From Tetragonia tetragonoides (Eukaryota > Streptophyta > Magnoliopsida > Caryophyllales > Aizoaceae): a stretch of DNA of 64,000 nt. A program made the translations under genes and the position numbers. This document shows positions 1-13,681 of this stretch, in pieces (the stretch's first letter is position 1; every line of letters begins with the position of its first letter). The notes under the pieces are model-generated. The model was not told the origin of the DNA and made no database searches. It saw only the letters and a list, made by a program, of their open reading frames with translations. The stretch lies in NCBI GenBank assembly GCA_038025085.1, contig CM076146.1, positions 24,002,501 through 24,066,500 on the forward strand. Reading direction: 5' to 3'.

Positions 1-1119
1 TAAGAGAAAGCATCCAAATACTTTGTTTGCATTCATTTGAGTGTGAAACTACACCTTGGATGTTTACAAGTACAAACAAGCTTCAACTCAAGCTGTTGAA
101 CGAATTTACGCGGTTTAACAGCTCATACGAGTAAGGTGAAAGAGATTTGAGTTCTTTTGTGTTGTATATTAAGAGAAAGCCTCCAAATACTTTGTTTGCA
201 ATCATTTGAATGTGTGAAACTAAACCTAGGATGTTTACAAGTACAAACAAGCTTCAACTCAAGCTTTTGAATGTATTTACGCTTTTTAACAGCTCTTACG
301 ACAAGGGTGATAGAAATTGAGTTTTTTTGTGTTGTATATTAAGAGAAAGCATCCAAATACTTTGTTTGTATTCATTTGAGTGTGAAACTACACCTAGGAT
401 GTTTACAAGTACAAACAAGCTTCAACTCAAGCTTTTGAATGTATTTACGCATTTTAAAAGCTCATACGAGTAGGGTAAAAGAGATTTGAGTTCTTTTGTG
501 TTGTATATTAAGAGAAAGCATCCAAATACTTTGTTTGCATTCATTTCAATGTGTGAAACTTCACCTAGGATGTTTACAAGTACAAACAAGCTTCAACTCA
601 AGCTTTTGAATGTATTTACGCGTTTTAACAGCTCTTACGACTAGGGTGATAGAAATTGAGTTCTTTTGTGTTGTATATTAAGAGAAAGCATCCAAATACT
701 TTGTTTCTATTCATTTGAGTGTAAAACTACACCGACGATGTTTACAGTTACAAACGTGCTTCAACTCAAGCTTTTGAATGCATTTATGCTTTTTAAAAGC
801 TCATACAAGTAAGGTGAAAGAGATTTGAGTTCTTTTGTGTTTTATATTAAGAGAAAGCATCCAAATACTTTGTTTTCATTCATTTGAATGTGTGAAACTA
901 AACCTAGGATGTTTACAAGTACAAACAAGCTTCAACTCAAGCTTTTGAATGTATTTACGCATTTTAAAAGGTCATACGAGTAGGGTAAAAGAGATTTGAG
1001 TTCTTTTGTGTTGTATATTAAGAGAAAGCATCCAAATACTTTGTGTACATTCATTTGAGTGTGAAACTATACCTAGGATGTTTACAGTTACAAACAAGCT
1101 TCAACTCAAGCTTTTGAAT

Positions 1120-2439
1120 GTATTTATGATTTTTAAAAGCTCATACGAGTAGGGTGAAAGAGATTTCAGTCCTTTTGTGTTCTATATTTAGAGAAAGCAT
1201 CCAAATACTTTGTTTGTATTCATTTGAGTGTGAAACTACACCTAGGATGTTTACCTGTACAAACAAGCTTCAACTCAAGCTTTTGAATGTATTTACGCAT
1301 TTTAAAAGGTCATACGAGTAGGGTAAAAGAGATTTGAGTTCTTTTGTGTTGTATATCAAGAGAAAGCTTCCAAATACTTTGTGTAGATTCATTTGAGTGT
1401 AAAACTACACCTAGGATGTTTACAAGTACAAACAAGCTTCAACTCAAGCTTTTGAATGTATATACGCGTTTTAACAGCTCTTACGACTAGGGTGATAGAA
1501 ATTGAGTTCTTTTGTGTTGTATATTAAGAGAAAGAATCCAAATACTTTGTTTGTATTCATTTGAGTGTGAAACTACACCTAGGATGTTTACAAGTACAAT
1601 CAAGCTTCAACTCAAGCTTTTGAATGTATTTACGCATTTTAAAAGGTCATACGAGTAGGGTAAAAGAGATTTGAGTTCTTTTGTGTTGTATATTAAGAGA
1701 AAGCATCCAAATACTTTGTGTACATTCATTTGAGTGTGAAACTATACCTAGGATGTTTACAGTTACAAACAAGCTTCAACTCAAGCTTTTGAATGCATTT
1801 ACGCGTTTTAAAAGCTCATACGAGTAGGGTGAAAGAGATTTGAGTTCTTTTGTGTTGTATATTAAGAGAAAGCATCCAAATACGCTGTTTGCATTCATTT
1901 CAGTGTGAAACTACACCTAGGATGTTTACAGTTACAAACAAGCTTCAACTCAAGCTTTTGAATGCATTTATGATTTTTAAAAGCTCATACGAGTAGGGTG
2001 AAAGAGATTTCAGTCCTTTTGTGTTGTATATTTAGAGAAAGCATCCAAATACTTTGTTTGTATTCATTTGAGTGTGAAACTACACCTAGGATGTTTACCT
2101 GTACAAACAAGCTTCAACTCAAGCTTTTGAATGTATTTACGCATTTTAAAAGGTCATACGAGTAGGGTAAAAGAGATTTGAGTTCTTTTGTGTTGTATAT
2201 CAAGAGAAAGCTTCCAAATACTTTGTGTAGATTCATTTGAGTGTAAAACTACACCTAGGATGTTTACAAGTACAAACAAGCTTCAACTCAAGCTTTTGAA
2301 TGTATATACGCGTTTTAACAGCTCTTACGACTAGGGTGATAGAAATTGAGTTCTTTTGTGTTGTATATTAAGAGAAAGAATCCAAATACTTTGTTTGTAT
2401 TCATTTGAGTGTGAAACTACACCTAGGATGTTTACAAGT
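1120..2439 (+). repeat. Tandem 5-mer higher-order duplication (844-bp step)
   Basis: The segment about 1120-1595 is repeated at about 1964-2439 with the same private variants in the same order: agatttcagtcc (1161 and 2005), tttacctgtac, tatcaagagaaagc, gtgtagattc, gtatatacgcg and aagaatcc. The 844-bp step is five monomers. The copies diverge at both ends, so this is a local duplication of about 475 bp seen at a five-monomer offset, not a long array of 5-mers. Confidence 0.85.
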
Positions 2440-3220
2440 ACAAACAAGCTTCAATTCAAGCTTTTGAATCTATTTACGCATTTTAAAAGCTCATATACGA
2501 GTAGGGTAAAAGAGATTTGAGTTCTTTTGTGTTGTATATTAAGAGAAAGCTTCCAAATACTTTGTGTACATTCATTTGTGTGTGAAACTACACTTAGGAT
2601 GCTTACAGTTACAAACAAGTTTCAACTCAAGCTTTTGAATGCATTTACGCGTTTTAAAAGCTCATACGAGTAGGGTGAAAGAGATTTGAGTTCTTTTGTG
2701 TTGTATATTAAGAGAAAGCATCCAAATACTTTGTTTGCATTCATTTGAATGTGTGAAACTAAACCTAGGATGTTTACAAGTACAAACAAGCTTCAACTCA
2801 AGCTTTTGAAAGCATTTATGCTTTTTAAAAGCTCATACGTGTAGGGTGAAAGAGATTTGACTTCTTTTGTGTTGTATATTAAGAGAAAGCATCCAAATAC
2901 TTTGTTTGCGTTCATTTGAGTGTGAAACTACACCTTGGATGTTTACAAGTACAAACAAGCTTCAACTCAAGCTTTTGAATGTATTTACGCGTTTTAAAAG
3001 CTCATACGAGTAGGGTGAAAGAGATTTGAGTTCTTTTGTGTTGTATATTAAGAGAAAGCATCCAAATACTTTGTTTGCATTCATTTGAATGTGTGAAACT
3101 ACACCTAGGATGTTTACAAGTACAAACAAGCTTCAACTCAAGCTTTTGAATGTATTTACGCGTTTTAACAGCTCTTACGACTAGGGTGATAGAAATTGAG
3201 TTCTTTTGTGTTGTATATTA

Positions 3221-3880
3221 AGAGACAGCATCCAAATACTTTGTTTGTATTCATTTGAGTGTGAAACTACACCTAGGATGTTTAGAGTTACAAACAAGTT
3301 TCAACTCAAGCTTTTGAATGCATTTATGCTTTTTAAAAGCTCATAAGAGTAGGGTGAAAGACATTTGAGTTCCTTTGTGTTGTATATTAAGAGAAAGCAT
3401 CCAAATACTTTGTTTGTATTCATTTGAGTGAGAAACTACACCTAGGATGTTTACAAGTACAAACAAGCTTCAACTCAAGCTTTTTAATGTATTTACGCAT
3501 TTTAAAAGCTCATACGAGTAGGGTGAAAGAGATTTGAGTTCTTTTGTGTTGTATATTAAGAGAAAGCTTCCAAATACTTTGTGTACATTCATTTGTGTGT
3601 GAAACTACACTTAGGATGTTTACAGTTACAAACAAGTTTCAACTCAAGCTTTTGAATGCATTTACGCGTTTTAAAAGCTCATACGAGTAGGGTGAAAGAG
3701 ATTTGAGTTCTTTTGTGTTGTATATTAAGAGAAAGTTTCCAAATACTTTGTGTACATTCATTTGAGTGTGAAACTACACCTAGGATGTTTACAGTTACAA
3801 ACAAGTTTCAACTCAAGCTTTTGAATGCATTTACGCGTTTTAAAAGCTCATACGAGTAGGGTGAAAGAGATTTGAGTTCT
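3221..3880 (+). repeat. 4-monomer block duplicated at 7470-8130
   Basis: About 660 bp here recurs 4249 bp downstream. Shared private variants in the same order are agagacagc (3221 and 7470), gctcataagagtag, ctttttaatg and gaaagtttcc. The match ends where this copy reads gtgttttatatt and the downstream copy reads gtgttgtatatt. Confidence 0.8.
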
Positions 3881-4359
3881 TTTGTGTTTTATATTAAGAG
3901 AAAGCATCCAAATACTTTGTTTTCATTCATTTGAATGTGTGAAACTAAACCTAGGATGTTTACAAGTACAAACAAGCTTCAACTCAAGCTTTTGAATGCA
4001 TTTATGCTTTTTAAAAGCTCATACGTGTAGGGTGAAAGAGATTTGAGTTCTTTTGTGTTGTATATTAAGAGAAAGCATCCAAATACTTTGTTTGCGTTCA
4101 TTTGAGTGTGAAACTACACCTTGGATGTTTACAAGTACAAACAAGCTTCAACTCAAGCTTTTGAATGTATTTACGCGTTTTAAAAGCTCATACGAGTAGG
4201 GTGAAAGAGATTTGAGTTCTTTTGTGTTGTATATTAAGAGAAAGCATCCAAATACTTTGTTTGCATTCATTTGAATGTGTGAAACTACACCTAGGATGTT
4301 TACAGTTACAAACAAGTTTCAACTCAAGTTTTTGAATGCATTTACGCGTTTTAAAAGCT

Positions 4360-7300
4360 CATACGAGTAGGGTGAAAGAGATTTGAGTTCTTTTGTGTTG
4401 TATATTAAGAGAAAGCATCCAAATACTTTGTTTGCATTCATTTGAATGTGTGAAACTAAACCTAGGATGTTTACAAGTACAAACAAGCTTCAACTCAAGC
4501 TTTTGAATGTATTTACCCTTTTTAACAGCTCTTACGACAAGGGTGATAGAAATTGAGTTCTTTTGTGTTGTATATAAAGAGAAAGCATCCAAATACTTTG
4601 TTTGTATTCATTTGAGTGTGAAACTACACCTAGGATGTTTACAAGTACAAACAAGCTTCAACTCAAGCTTTTGAATGTATTTACGCATTTTAAAAGCTCA
4701 TACGAGTAGGATAAAAGAGATTTGAGTTCTTTTGTGTTGTATATTAAGAGAAAGCATCCAAATACTTTGTTTGCATTCATTTCAATGTGTGAAACTACAC
4801 CCAGGATGTTTACAAGTACAAACAAGCTTCAACTCAAGCTTTTGAATGTATTTACGCGTTTTAACAGCTCTTACGACTAGGGTGAAAGAAATTGAGTTCT
4901 TTTGTGTTGTATATTAAGAGAAAGAATCCAAATACTTTGTTTGTATTCATTTGAGTGTGAAACTACACCTAGGATGTTTACAAGTACAAACAAGCTTCAA
5001 TTCAAGCTTTTGAATCTATTTACGCATTTTAAAAGCTCATATACGAGTAGGGTAAAAGAGATTTGAGTTCTTTTGTGTTGTATATTAAGAGAAAGCTTCC
5101 AAATACTTTGTGTACATTCATTTGTGTGTGAAACTACACCTTGGATGTTTACAGTTACAAACAAGTTTCAACTCAAGCTTTTGAATGCATTTACGCGTTT
5201 TAAAAGCTCATACGAGTAGGGTGAAAGAGATTTGAGTTCTTTTGTGTTGTATATTAAGAGAAAGCATCCAAATACTATGTTTGCATTCATTTGAATGTGT
5301 GAAACTAAATCTAGGATGTTTACAAGTACAAACAAGCTTCAACTCAAGCTTTTGAAAGCATTTATGCTTTTTAAAAGCTCATACGTGTAGGGTGAAAGAG
5401 ATTTGAGTTCTTTTGTGTTGTATATTAAGAGAAAGCATCCAAATACTTTGTTTGCGTTCATTTGAGTGTGAAACTACACCTTGGATGTTTACAAGTACAA
5501 ACAAGCTTCAACTCAAGCTTTTGAATGTATTTACGCGTTTTAAAAGCTCATACGAGTAGGGTGAAAGAGATTTGAGTTCTTTTGTGTTGTATATTGAGAG
5601 AAAGCATCCAAATACTTTGTTTGCATTCATTTGAATGTGTGAAACTACACCTAGGATGTTTACAGTTACAAACAAGTTTCAACTCAAGCTTTTGAATGCA
5701 TTTACGCGTTTTAAAAGCTCATACGAGTAGGGTGAAAGAGATTTGAGTTCTTTTGTGTTGTATATTAAGAGAAAGCATCCAAATACTTTATTTTCATTCA
5801 TTTGAATGTGTGAAACTAAACCTAGGATGTTTACAAGTACAAACAAGCTTCAACTCAAGCTTTTGAATGCATTTATGCTTTTTAAAAGCTCATACGAGTA
5901 GGGTGAAAGAGATTTGAGTTCTTTTGTGTTGTATATTAAGAGAAAGCATCCAAATACTTTGTTTTCATTCATTTGAATGTGTGAAACTAAACCTAGGATG
6001 TTTACAAGTACAAACAAGCTTCAACTCAAGCTTTTGAAAGCATTTATGCTTTTTAAAAGCTCATACGAGTAAGGTGAAAGAGATTTGAGTTCTTTTGTGT
6101 TGTATATTAAGAGAAAGCATCCAAATACTTTGTTTGCATTCATTTGAATGTGTGAAACTAAACCTAGGATGTTTACAAGTACAAACAAGCTTCAACTCAA
6201 GCTTTTGAATGTATTTACCCTTTTTAACAGCTCTTACGACAAGGGTGATAGAAATTGAGTTCTTTTGTGTTGTATATAAAGAGAAAGCATCCAAATACTT
6301 TGTTTGTATTCATTTGAGTGTGAAACTACACCTAGGATGTTTACAAGTACAAACAAGCTTCAACTCAAGCTTTTGAATGTATTTACGCATTTTAAAAGCT
6401 CATACGAGTAGGATAAAAGAGATTTGAGTTCTTTTGTGTTGTATATTAAGAGAAAGCATCCAAATACTTTGTTTGCATTCATTTCAATGTGTGAAACTAC
6501 ACCCAGGATGTTTACAAGTACAAACAAGCTTCAACTCAAGCTTTTGAATGTATTTACGCGTTTTAACAGCTCTTACGACTAGGGTGAAAGAAATTGAGTT
6601 CTTTTGTGTTGTATATTAAGAGAAAGAATCCAAATACTTTGTTTGTATTCATTTGAGTGTGAAACTACACCTAGGATGTTTACAAGTACAAACAAGCTTC
6701 AATTCAAGCTTTTGAATCTATTTACGCATTTTAAAAGCTCATATACGAGTAGGGTAAAAAAGATTTGAGTTCTTTTGTGTTGTATATTAAGAGAAAGCTT
6801 CCAAATACTTTGTGTACATTCATTTGTGTGTGAAACTACACTTAGGATGTTTACAGTTACAAACAAGTTTCAACTCAAGCTTTTGAATGCATTTACGCGT
6901 TTTAAAAGCTCGTACGAGTAGGGTGAAAGAGATTTGAGTTCTTTTGTGTTGTATATTAAGAGAAAGCATCCAAATACTATGTTTGCATTCATTTGAATGT
7001 GTGAAACTAAATCTAGGATGTTTACAAGTACAAACAAGCTTCAACTCAAGCTTTTGAAAGCATTTATGCTTTTTAAAAGCTCATACGTGTAGGGTGAAAG
7101 AGATTTGAGTTCTTTTGTGTTGTATATTAAGAGAAAGCATCCAAATACTTTGTTTGCGTTCATTTGAGTGTGAAACTACACCTTGGATGTTTACAAGTAC
7201 AAACAAGCTTCAACTCAAGCGTTTGAATGTATTTACGCGTTTTAAAAGCTCATACGAGTAGGGTGAAAGAGATTTGAGTTCTTTTGTGTTGTATATTAAG

Positions 7301-7472
7301 AGAAAGCATCCAAATACTTTGTTTGCATTCATTTGAATGTGTGAAACTACACCTAGGATGTTTACAGTTACAAACAAGTTTCAACTCAAGCTTTTGAATG
7401 CATTTACGCGTTTTAAAAGCTCATACGAGTAGGGTGAAAGAGATTTGAGTTCTTTTGTGTTGTATATTAAGA
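4360..7472 (+). repeat. Higher-order duplication with 1702-bp step (10-mer)
   Basis: About 4360-5770 and about 6062-7472 are near-identical copies at a 1702-bp offset. Private markers shared in order include gtatttaccc, tatataaagag, cccaggatg, aagaatcc, a 2-bp insertion giving ctcatatacgag (5037 and 6739), aaatctagg and gaaagcatttatgc with acgtgtaggg. The offset is ten monomers plus 12 bp, because several members are 170-171 bp. A related copy of the ctcatatacgag block lies at 2491, so this region has been copied at least twice. Confidence 0.85.
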
Positions 7473-10400
7473 GACAGCATCCAAATACTTTGTTTGTATT
7501 CATTTGAGTGTGAAACTACACCTAGGATGTTTACAGTTACAAACAAGTTTCAACTCAAGATTTTGAATGCATTTATGCTTTTTAAAAGCTCATAAGAGTA
7601 GGGTGAAAGAGATTTGAGTTCTTTTGTGTTGTATATTAAGAGAAAGCATCCAAATACTTTGTTTGTATTCATTTGAGTGTGAAACTACACCTAGGATGTT
7701 TACAAGTACATACAAGCTTCAACTCAAGCTTTTTAATGTATTTACGCATTTTAAAAGCTCATACGAGTAGGGTGAAAGAGATTTGAGTTCTTTTGTGTTG
7801 TATATTAAGAGAAAGCTTCCAAATACTTTGTGTACATTCATTTGTGTGTGAAACTACACTTAGGATGTTTACAGTTACAAACAAGTTTCAACTCAAGCTT
7901 TTGAATGCATTTACGCGTTGTAAAAGCTCATACGAGTAGGGTGAAAGAGATTTGAGTTCTTTTGTGTTGTATATTAAGAGAAAGTTTCCAAATACTTTGT
8001 GTACATTCATTTGAGTGTGAAACTACACCTAGGATGTTTACAGTTACAAACAAGTTTCAACTCAAGCTTTTGAATGCATTTACGCGTTTTAAAAGCTCAT
8101 ACGAGTAGGGTGAAAGAGATTTAAGTTCTTTTGTGTTGTATATTAAGAGAAAGCATCCAAATACTATGTTTGCATTCATTTGAGTGTGAAACTACACCTA
8201 GGATGTTTACAAGTACAAACAAGTTTCAACTCAAGCTGTTGAATGAATTTTCGCGTTTTAACAGCTCTTACGACAAGGGTGATAGAAATTGAGTTCTTTT
8301 GTGTTGTATATTAAGAGAAATTATCCAAATACTTTGTTTGCATTCATTTGAGTGTGAAACTACACCTAGGATGTTTACAGTTACAAACAAGCTTCAACTC
8401 AAGCTTTTGAATGCATTTATGCTTTTCAAAAGCTCATACGAGTAGGGTGAAAGAGATTTGAGTTCTTTTGTGTTGTATATTAAGAGAAAGCATCCAAATA
8501 CTTTGTTTGCATTCATTTGAGTGTGAAACTACACCTAGGAGGTTTACAGTTACAAACGAGCTTCAACTCAAGCTTTTGAATGCATTTATGCTTTTTAAAA
8601 GCTCATACGAGTAGGGTGAAAGAGATTTGAGTTCTTTTGTGTTGTATATTAACAGAAAGCATCCAAACACTTTGTTTGTATTCATTTGAGTGTGTAACTA
8701 CACCTAGGATGTTTACAAGTACAAACAAGCTTCAACTCAAACTTTTGAATGTATTTACGCATTTTAAAAGCTCATACGAGTAGGGTAAAAGAGATTTGAG
8801 TTCTTTTGTGTTGTATATTAAGAGAAAGCTTCCAAAACCTTTGTGTACATTCATTTGAGCGTGAAACTACACCTAGGATGTTTACAGTTACAAACAAGTT
8901 TCAACTCAAGCTTTTGAATGTATTTACGCGTTTTAAAAGCTCATACGAGTAGGGTGAAAGAGATTTGAATTCTTTTGTGTTGTATATTAAAAGAAAGCAT
9001 CCAAATACTATGTTTGCATTCATTTGAGTGTGAAACTACACCTAGGATGTTTACAAGTACAAACAAGTTTCAACTCAAGCTATTGAATGAATTTTCGCGT
9101 TTTAACAGCTCTTAGAACTAGGGTGATAGAAATTGAGTTCTTTTGTGTTGTATATTAAGAGAAATCATCCAAATACTTTGTTTTCATTCATTTGAATGTG
9201 TGAAACTAAACCTAGGATGTTTACAAGTACAAACAAGCTTCAACTCAAGCTTTTGAAAGCATTTATGCTTTTTAAAAGCTCATACGTGTAGGGTGAAAGA
9301 GATTTGAGTTCTTTTGTGTTGTATATTAAGAGAAAGCATCCAAATACTATGTTTGCATTCATTTTTGTGTGAAACTACACCTAGGATGTTTACAAGTACA
9401 AAAAAGTTTCAACTCAAGCTGTTGAATGAATTTACGCGTTTTAACAGCTCTCACGACAAGGGTTATAGAAATTGAGTTCTTTTGTGCTGTATATTAAGAG
9501 AAATCATCCAAATACTTTGTTTGCATTCATTTGAGTGTGAAACTACACCTAGGATGTTTACAAGTACAAACAAGCTTCAACTCAAGCTTTTGAATGTATT
9601 TACGCGTTTTAAAAGCTCATACGAGTGGGGTGAAAGAGATTTGAGTTCTTTTGTGTTGTATATTAAGAGAAAGCATCCAAATACTTTGTTTCCATTCATT
9701 TGAATGTGTGAAACTACACCCAGGATGTTTACAAGTACAAACAAGCTTCAACTCAAGCTTTTGAATGTATTTACGCGTTTTAACAGCTCTTACAACTAGG
9801 GTGATAGAAATTGAGTTATTTTGTGTTGTATATTAAGAGAAAGCATCCAAATACTTTGTTTGTATTCATTTGAGTGTGAAACTACACCTAGGATGTTTAC
9901 AGTTACAAACAAACTTCAACTCAAGCTTTTGAATGCATTTATGCTTTTTAAAAGCTCATACGAGTAGGGTGAAAGAGATTTGAGTTCTTTTGTGTTGTAT
10001 ATTAAGAGAAAGGATCCAAATACTGTGTTTGTATTCATTTGAGTGTGAAACTACACCTAGGGTGTTTAGAAGTACAAACAAGCTTCAACTCAAGCTTTTG
10101 AATGTATTTACGCATTTTAAAAGCTCATACGAGTAGGGTGAAAGAGATTTGAGTTCTTTTGTGTTGTATATTAAGAGAAAGCATCAAAATACTTTGTGTA
10201 CATTCATTTGAGTGTGAAACTATACCTAGGATGTTTACAGTTACACACAAGCTTCAACTCAAGATTTTGAATGCATTTACGGGTTTTAAAAGCTCATACG
10301 AGTAGGGTGAAAGAGATTTGAGTTCTTTTGTGTTGTATATTAAGAGAAAGCATCCAAATACGTTGTTTGCATTTATTTGAGTGTGAAACTATACCTAGGA

Positions 10401-11359
10401 TGTTTACAGTTACACACAAGCTTCAACTCAAGCTTTTGAATGCATTTACACGTTTTAAAAGCTCAAACGAGTAGGGTGAAAGAGATTTGAGTTCTTTTGT
10501 GTTGTATATTAAGAGAAAGCATCCAAATACGTTGTTTGCATTTATTTGAGTGTGAAACTACACCTTGGAGGTTTACAGTTACAAACAAGCTTCAACTCAA
10601 GCTTTTGAATGCATTTATGCTTTTTAAATGCTCATACGAGTAGGGTGAAAGAGATTTGAGTTCTTTTGTGTTGTATATTAAGAGAAAGCATCCAAATACT
10701 TTGTTTGTATTCATTTGAGTGTGAAAATACACCTAGGTTGTTTACAAGTACAAACAAGCTTCAACTCAAGCTTTTGAATGTATTTACGCATTTTAAAAGC
10801 TCATACGAGTAGGGTAAAAGAGATTTGAGTTCTTTTGTGTTGTATATTAAGAGAAAGCTTCCAAATACTTCGTGTACATTCATTTGAGTGTGAAACTACA
10901 CCTAGGATGTTTACAGTTACAAACAAGTTTCAACTCAAGCTTTTGAATGCATTTACGCGTTTTAAAAGCTCATACGAGTAGGGTGAAAGAGATTTGAGTT
11001 CTTTTGTGTTGTATATTAAGAGAAAGCATCCAAATACTATGTTTGCATTCATTTGAATGTGAAACTACACCTAGGATGTTTACAAGTACAAACAAGCTTC
11101 AACTCAAGCTTTTGAATGTATTTACGCGTTTTAACAGCTCTTACGACTAGGGTGATAGAAATTGAGTTCTTTTGTGTTGTATATTAAGAGAAAGCATCCA
11201 AATACTTTGTTTGTATTCATTTGAGTGTGAAACTACACCTAGGATGTTTACAAGTACAAACAAGCTTCAATTCAAGCTTTTGAATCTATTTACTCATTTT
11301 AAAAGCTCATACGAGTAGGGTAAAAGAGATTTGAGTTCTTTTGTGTTGTATATTAAGAG

Positions 11360-12394
11360 ACAGCATCCAAATACTTTGTTTGCATTCATTTCAATGTGTG
11401 AAACTACACCTAGGATGTTTACAAGTACAAACAAGCTTCAACTCAAGCTTTTGAATGTATTTACGCGTTTTAACAGCTCTTACGACTAGGGTGAAAGAGA
11501 TTTGAGTTCTTTTGTGTTGTATATTAAGAGAAAGCATCCAAAAACTTTGTGTACATTCATTTGAGTGTGAAACTATACCTAGGATGTTAACAGTTACAAA
11601 CAAGCTTCAACTCAAGCTTTTGAATGCATTTACGCGTTTTAAAAGCTCATACGAGTAGGGTGAAAGAGATTTGAGTTCTTTTGTGTTGTATATTAAGAGA
11701 AAGCATCCAAATACGTTGTTTGCATTCATTTGAGTGTGAAACTATACCTAGGATGTTTACAGTTACAAACAAGCTTCAACTCAAGCTTTTGAATGCATTT
11801 ACGCGTTTTAAAAGCTCATACGAGTTGGGTAAAAGAGATTTGAGTTCTTTTGTGTTGTATATTAAGAGAAAGCATCCAAATACTTTGTTTGCATTCATTT
11901 CAATGTGTGAAACTACACCTAGGATGTTTACAAGTACAAACAAGCTTCAACTCAAGCTTTTGAATGTATTTACGCGTTTTAACAGCTCTTACGACTAGGG
12001 TGAAAGAGATTTGAGTTCTTTTGTGTTGTATATTAAGAGAAAGCATCCAAAAACTTTGTGTACATTCATTTGAGTGTGAAACTATACCTAGGATGTTTAC
12101 AGTTACAAACAAGCTTCAACTCAAGCTTTTGAATGCATTTACGCGTTTTAAAAGCTCATACGAGTAGGGTGAAAGAGATTTGAGTTCTTTTGTGTTGTAT
12201 ATTAAGAGAAAGCATCCAAATACGTTGTTTGCATTCAATTGAGTGTGAAACTATACCTAGGATGTTTACAGTTACAAACAAGCTTCAACTCAAGCTTTTG
12301 AATGCATTTACGCGTTTTAAAAGCTCATACGAGTTGGGTAAAAGAGATTTGAGTTCTTTTGTGTTGTATATTAAGAAAAAGCATCCAAATACTT
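11360..12394 (+). repeat. Tandem trimer duplication (509-bp step)
   Basis: Three monomers (170+169+170 class) beginning with the tttcaatgtgtgaaac variant are repeated immediately at a 509-bp step (about 11360-11885 and 11869-12394). The shared order is caatgtgtg, then aaaaactttgtgtac, then cgttgtttgcattc with gagttgggt. Copy 2 then diverges at aagaaaaagc. This is the shortest clear higher-order unit in the window. Confidence 0.85.
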
Positions 12395-13555
12395 TGTGTA
12401 CATTCATTTGAGTGTGAAACTATACCTAGGATGTTTACAAGTACAAACAAGCTTCAACTCAAGCTTTTGAATGTATTTATGCTTTTTAAAAGCTCATACG
12501 AGTAGGGTGAAAGAGATTTGAGTTCTTTTGTGTTGTATATTAAGAGAAAGCATCCAAATACGTTGTTTGCATTCATTTGAGTGTGAAACTACACCTAGGA
12601 TGTTTACAAGTACAAACAAGCTTCAACTCAAGCTTTTGAATGTATTTACGCATTTTAAAAGCTCTTACGAGTAGGGTGAAAGAGATTTGAATTCTTTTGT
12701 GTTGTATATTAAGAGAAAGCATCCAAATACTTTGTTTGCATTCATTTCAATGTGTGAAACTACACCTAGGATGTTTACAAGTACAAACAAGCTTCAACTC
12801 AAGCTTTTGAATGTATTTACGCGTTTTAACAGCTCTTACGACTAGGGTGATAGAAATTGAGTTCTTTTGTGTTGTATATTAAGAGAAAGCATCCAAATAC
12901 TTTGTTTGTATTCATTTGAGTGTGAAACTACACCTAGGATGTTTACAAGTACAAACAAGCTTCAATTCAAGCTTTTGAATCTATTTACGCATTTTAAAAG
13001 CTCATACGAGTAGGGTAAAAGAGATTTGAGTTCTTTTGTGTTGTATATTAAGAGAAAGCTTCCAAATACTTTGTGTACATTCATTTGAGTGTGATACAAT
13101 TCCTAGGATGTTTACAGTTACAAACAAATTTCAACTCAAGCTTTTGAATGCATTTACGCGTTTTAAAAGCTCATACGTGTAGGGTAAAAGAGATTTGAGT
13201 TCTTTTGTGTTCTATATTAAGAGAAAGCATCCAAATACGTTGTTTGCATTCATTTGAGTGTGAAACTACACCTAGGATTTTTACAGTTACAAACAAGCTT
13301 CAACTCAAGCTTTTGAATGCATTTATGCTTTTTAAAAGCTCATACGAGTAGGGTGAAAGAGATTTGAGTTCTTTTGTATTGTATATTAAGAGAAAGCATC
13401 CAAATACTATGTTTGCATTCATTTGAGTGTGAAACTACACCTAGGATTTTTACAGTTAAAAACAAGCTTCAACTCAAGCTTTTGAATGCATTTATGCTTT
13501 TTAAAAGCTCATACGAGTAGGGTGAAAGAGATTTGAGTTCTTTTGTGTTGTATAT

Positions 13556-13681
13556 TAAGAGAAAGCATCCAAATACGTTGTTTACAAACAAGCTTCAACT
13601 CAAGCTTTTGAATGCATTTATGCTTTTTAAAAGCTCATACGAGTAGGGTGAAAGAGATTTGAGTTCTTTTGTGTTGTATAT
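13556..13681 (+). repeat. Truncated satellite monomer (126 bp)
   Basis: This monomer lacks 43 bp: after cgttgttt (ending at 13583) the sequence jumps straight to acaaacaagc, skipping the gcattcattt to acagtt part. Flanking monomers are full length. The deletion edges share only about 2 bp (tt). Confidence 0.9.

Noticed and set aside
4359..4592. Recurring 67-111-codon open frames on both strands throughout the satellite, with near-identical peptides
   Set aside because: They recur at monomer or higher-order spacing, overlap one another on opposite strands, start and stop at satellite variants and have no domain. They are translations of a stop-poor repeat, not genes.
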